DNA of 6,443 nt from an uncultured Eubacterium sp. (GTDB lineage: Bacteria; Bacillota; Clostridia; Oscillospirales; Acutalibacteraceae): positions 1 to 6,443 of the forward strand of contig CAJTMQ010000081.1 of the NCBI GenBank assembly GCA_910577215.1, read 5' to 3'. Positions 4,709-6,443 of this stretch are shown here, piece after piece. How positions within the stretch are numbered: position 1 is the stretch's first letter; each line of letters begins with the position of its first letter. The notes under the pieces are model-generated. The model was given only the letters and a program-made list of their open reading frames with translations, was not told the origin of the DNA and ran no database searches. Both the position numbers and the translations under genes were made by a program.

Positions 4709-6169
4709 ATGGCAATGATTAAAGTTGAAAATCTTACATTCGCGTATCCGTCAAGCTATGATAACATTTTTGAAAATGTAAATTTTCAGATAGATACGGA
4801 TTGGAAGCTCGGTTTTATCGGCAGAAATGGCAGAGGAAAAACCACCTTTCTTAATCTTTTGCTAGGTAAATATGAATACAGCGGAAAAATTATAACATCT
4901 GTGCAATTTGATTATTTCCCGTATTCTGTTGAAGATAAAAGCAGGCTTACACAGGAAATTTTGCAGGAGGTTTGCCCTCTGGCGCAGGAATGGGAATTTA
5001 TGCGTGAGCTTTCCTTGCTTGATGTGGATACAGATGTGCTGCAAAGAGCTTTTGAAACACTTTCAAACGGCGAGCAGACAAAGATACTGCTTGCGGCACT
5101 ATTTTTGAATGAGGGGCATTTTTTGCTGATAGATGAGCCTACCAATCATCTGGATACCAAAGCAAGAAAAACAGTATCGCAATATCTTAAAAAGAAAAAA
5201 AGCTTTATATTAGTTTCTCATGACAGAAATTTTCTTGACGATTGTGTGGATCATATTCTGTCCTTGAACAAAGCCGATATTGAAGTGCAAAGCGGAAACT
5301 TCTCGTCATATATGGTGAATTTTGAACGGCAGCAGGAAGCCGAAATCAATCAGAATGAGCGTCTGCAAAAGGATATTAAGCGGCTGCAGCAGTCGGCAAG
5401 GCGTTCTGCAGTATGGTCTGACCGTGTTGAATCAACAAAAATCGGTGCGTATGACAAAGGCTTTGTAGGTCACAAAGCTGCCAAAATGATGAAACGTTCA
5501 AAGCTGGCGGAGGCAAGAAAACAGCTTGCGATAGAGCAGAAATCACAGCTTCTGAAAAACAGGGAAACCGCAGAGGGTTTAAAGATGATTCCGCTTGCTT
5601 ATCATTCCGACAGACTGGCTTCATTTTCAGAGGTTTCGGTTTCTTATGACGGAAAGACGGTTTGCAAGCCTGTAACGTTCACAGTGCAAAGAGGTGACCG
5701 TATTGTGCTTGACGGCAGAAACGGAAGCGGAAAAAGCAGTCTGCTAAAACTTTTGATTGGCGAACAGATTGAGCATACAGGATTGGTGCAGATTGCTTCA
5801 GGTCTTGTTATTTCTTATGTGCCGCAGGATACCTCTCACCTTTATGGTACGCTGTCAGAATTTGCAGAGGAAAACAAAATAGATGAAAGTCTGTTTAAGT
5901 CGGTACTGAGCAAATTGGATTTTCATCAAATACAGTTTGGCAAGAATATGCAGGATTTTTCAGGAGGACAGAAGAAAAAAGTGCTTATAGCAAAAAGCCT
6001 TTGCGAACAGGCTCATTTGTATGTGTGGGATGAGCCGCTCAATTTTATAGATGTTTATTCACGTATACAGATTGAACAGCTTATAAATGAGTTTTCACCA
6101 ACAATGATTTTGGTTGAGCACGACAGTGCTTTTAGGGATATGATAGCCACAAAAAACGTGAAACTATAG
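4709..6169 (+). CDS. ABC-F ribosomal protection protein, Lsa-like
   Basis: ABC-F proteins have two ATPase domains and no membrane segments. Resistance members bind the ribosomal E site and reach the peptidyl-transferase centre with the interdomain linker, displacing bound drugs. The 486-residue product shows Walker A1 GRNGRGKT (38-45), signature LSNGEQ (118-123), Walker B1 LLIDEPTNHLD (139-149) with catalytic Glu143, and switch SHD (170-172). A basic, helical linker follows (about 205-300), then Walker A2 GRNGSGKSS (336-344), signature FSGGQKKK (418-424), Walker B2 YVWDEPLNFID (438-448) with Glu442, and EHD (470-472). The GRNGRGKT and WDEPLN variants and the length point to the Lsa/CplR-type group that typically protects against lincosamides, streptogramin A and pleuromutilins. 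That spectrum is known for relatives and not shown here. All catalytic residues are intact. Expression appears controlled by the leader peptide and attenuator directly upstream. Confidence 0.93.
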   Translation: MAMIKVENLTFAYPSSYDNIFENVNFQIDTDWKLGFIGRNGRGKTTFLNLLLGKYEYSGKIITSVQFDYFPYSVEDKSRLTQEILQEVCPLAQEWEFMRELSLLDVDTDVLQRAFETLSNGEQTKILLAALFLNEGHFLLIDEPTNHLDTKARKTVSQYLKKKKSFILVSHDRNFLDDCVDHILSLNKADIEVQSGNFSSYMVNFERQQEAEINQNERLQKDIKRLQQSARRSAVWSDRVESTKIGAYDKGFVGHKAAKMMKRSKLAEARKQLAIEQKSQLLKNRETAEGLKMIPLAYHSDRLASFSEVSVSYDGKTVCKPVTFTVQRGDRIVLDGRNGSGKSSLLKLLIGEQIEHTGLVQIASGLVISYVPQDTSHLYGTLSEFAEENKIDESLFKSVLSKLDFHQIQFGKNMQDFSGGQKKKVLIAKSLCEQAHLYVWDEPLNFIDVYSRIQIEQLINEFSPTMILVEHDSAFRDMIATKNVKL

Positions 6170-6181
6170 ATGTTATGTAAA

Positions 6182-6219
6182 TAAAAAGCCAAGCATAGTT
6201 ATATTATGCTTGGTTTTTT
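6182..6219 (+). terminator. Terminator after the ABC-F gene, usable in both directions
   Basis: CCAAGCATA (6189-6197) pairs perfectly with TATGCTTGG (6205-6213) around a seven-base loop. T6 follows on the right (6214-6219), and A5 lies on the left (6183-6187), just inside a G at 6188. The A run gives a T run on the opposite strand, so the hairpin could also stop transcription arriving from the right. Confidence 0.9.
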
Positions 6220-6443
6220 ATTTTTGAAATTTCGGCTGTATTGTATGACAAAAAATACTTTTTTGTAGAAAAAACAATTGATTTGGTATTTATATTGATT
6301 GTAAAAATATTTTATGGTAATGAAGTGATAGGACAATCAAAATCAATTAATGTTTTGTGTAGTATAAGCCTTACAGCAAAATAATAAATAGGTTTTGCTA
6401 TAAAATAGAATATTTTTACTTTACAGACATTAGCAAATCTTGA
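6220..6443. other. AT-rich non-coding tail with nested inverted repeats
   Basis: No ORF with a ribosome binding site is visible on either strand. The stretch contains a nested inverted repeat at 6276-6348 (listed separately). An extended -10-like TGCTATAAA lies at 6396-6404 without a good -35 partner, and could belong to a promoter for a gene beyond the window. Nothing else is supportable. Confidence 0.5.
6276..6348. repeat. Nested AT-rich inverted repeats
   Basis: AATTGATT (6276-6283) is the inverse of AATCAATT (6341-6348), and TTGATTGT (6295-6302) is the inverse of ACAATCAA (6333-6340). The two pairs are nested and abut on the right side, so they could form a two-part stem with a bulge on the left and a 30-base loop. 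In DNA this AT-rich such matches can be chance. No known repeat family is recognised. Confidence 0.4.

Noticed and set aside
1..6443. CRISPR arrays, tRNA or rRNA genes, insertion sequences
   Set aside because: No regularly spaced repeats, no cloverleaf or rRNA-like segments, and no transposase motifs were seen on either strand.

Overview
The window looks like chromosomal DNA of a low-G+C Gram-positive bacterium, most likely an anaerobic member of the Clostridia. This rests on AT-rich intergenic DNA, strong AGGAGG-type ribosome binding sites, U-tract hairpin terminators, a Clostridia-like MurA, and the metallo-hydrolase/RlmH gene pair. The species cannot be told from the sequence. Every supported gene is on the + strand.

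Layout. 1-299 is AT-rich and non-coding and carries a promoter for murA. 300-1586 is murA (peptidoglycan precursor synthesis), starting at TTG. A hairpin terminator (1596-1624) separates it from a WalJ/YycJ-like metallo-beta-lactamase-fold hydrolase (1651-2439), which overlaps rlmH (2436-2915, 23S rRNA methyltransferase) by four bases. These three are ordinary housekeeping genes.

Immediately after the rlmH stop the character changes to two regulated accessory units in series. Unit 1 has a near-consensus promoter (2920-2948), a 32-codon leader ORF (2981-3079) whose RNA can fold into an 18-bp stem enclosing a second hairpin, and a strong intrinsic terminator (3099-3137) only a few bases before the ribosome binding site. 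Then come a GNAT acetyltransferase (3153-3626) and a class I SAM methyltransferase (3626-4423), which overlap by one base. Unit 2 has a second near-consensus promoter (4441-4469), a 7-codon leader peptide MYNFSCR (4501-4524), mutually exclusive RNA pairings, a second terminator just before the ribosome binding site (4650-4686), and an Lsa-type ABC-F ribosome-protection protein (4709-6169). A terminator usable in both directions follows, then about 220 bases with no recognisable gene.

How it fits together. In both units the structural genes can only be reached by RNA polymerase passing a terminator, and a short translated ORF sits inside the competing RNA structure. This is the design expected for ribosome-mediated transcription attenuation, in which a drug that stalls ribosomes on the leader switches the genes on. 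It is well established for ABC-F genes such as vmlR. In unit 2 the alternative pairings can be written base by base. In unit 1 the leader and terminator are clear, but the antiterminator is less certain. The inference worth testing is that the uncharacterised acetyltransferase/methyltransferase pair, like its ABC-F neighbour, is induced by translation inhibition and modifies a drug or protects a target. No terminator is visible between the methyltransferase and the second promoter, so the second attenuator probably also acts on transcripts arriving from unit 1.
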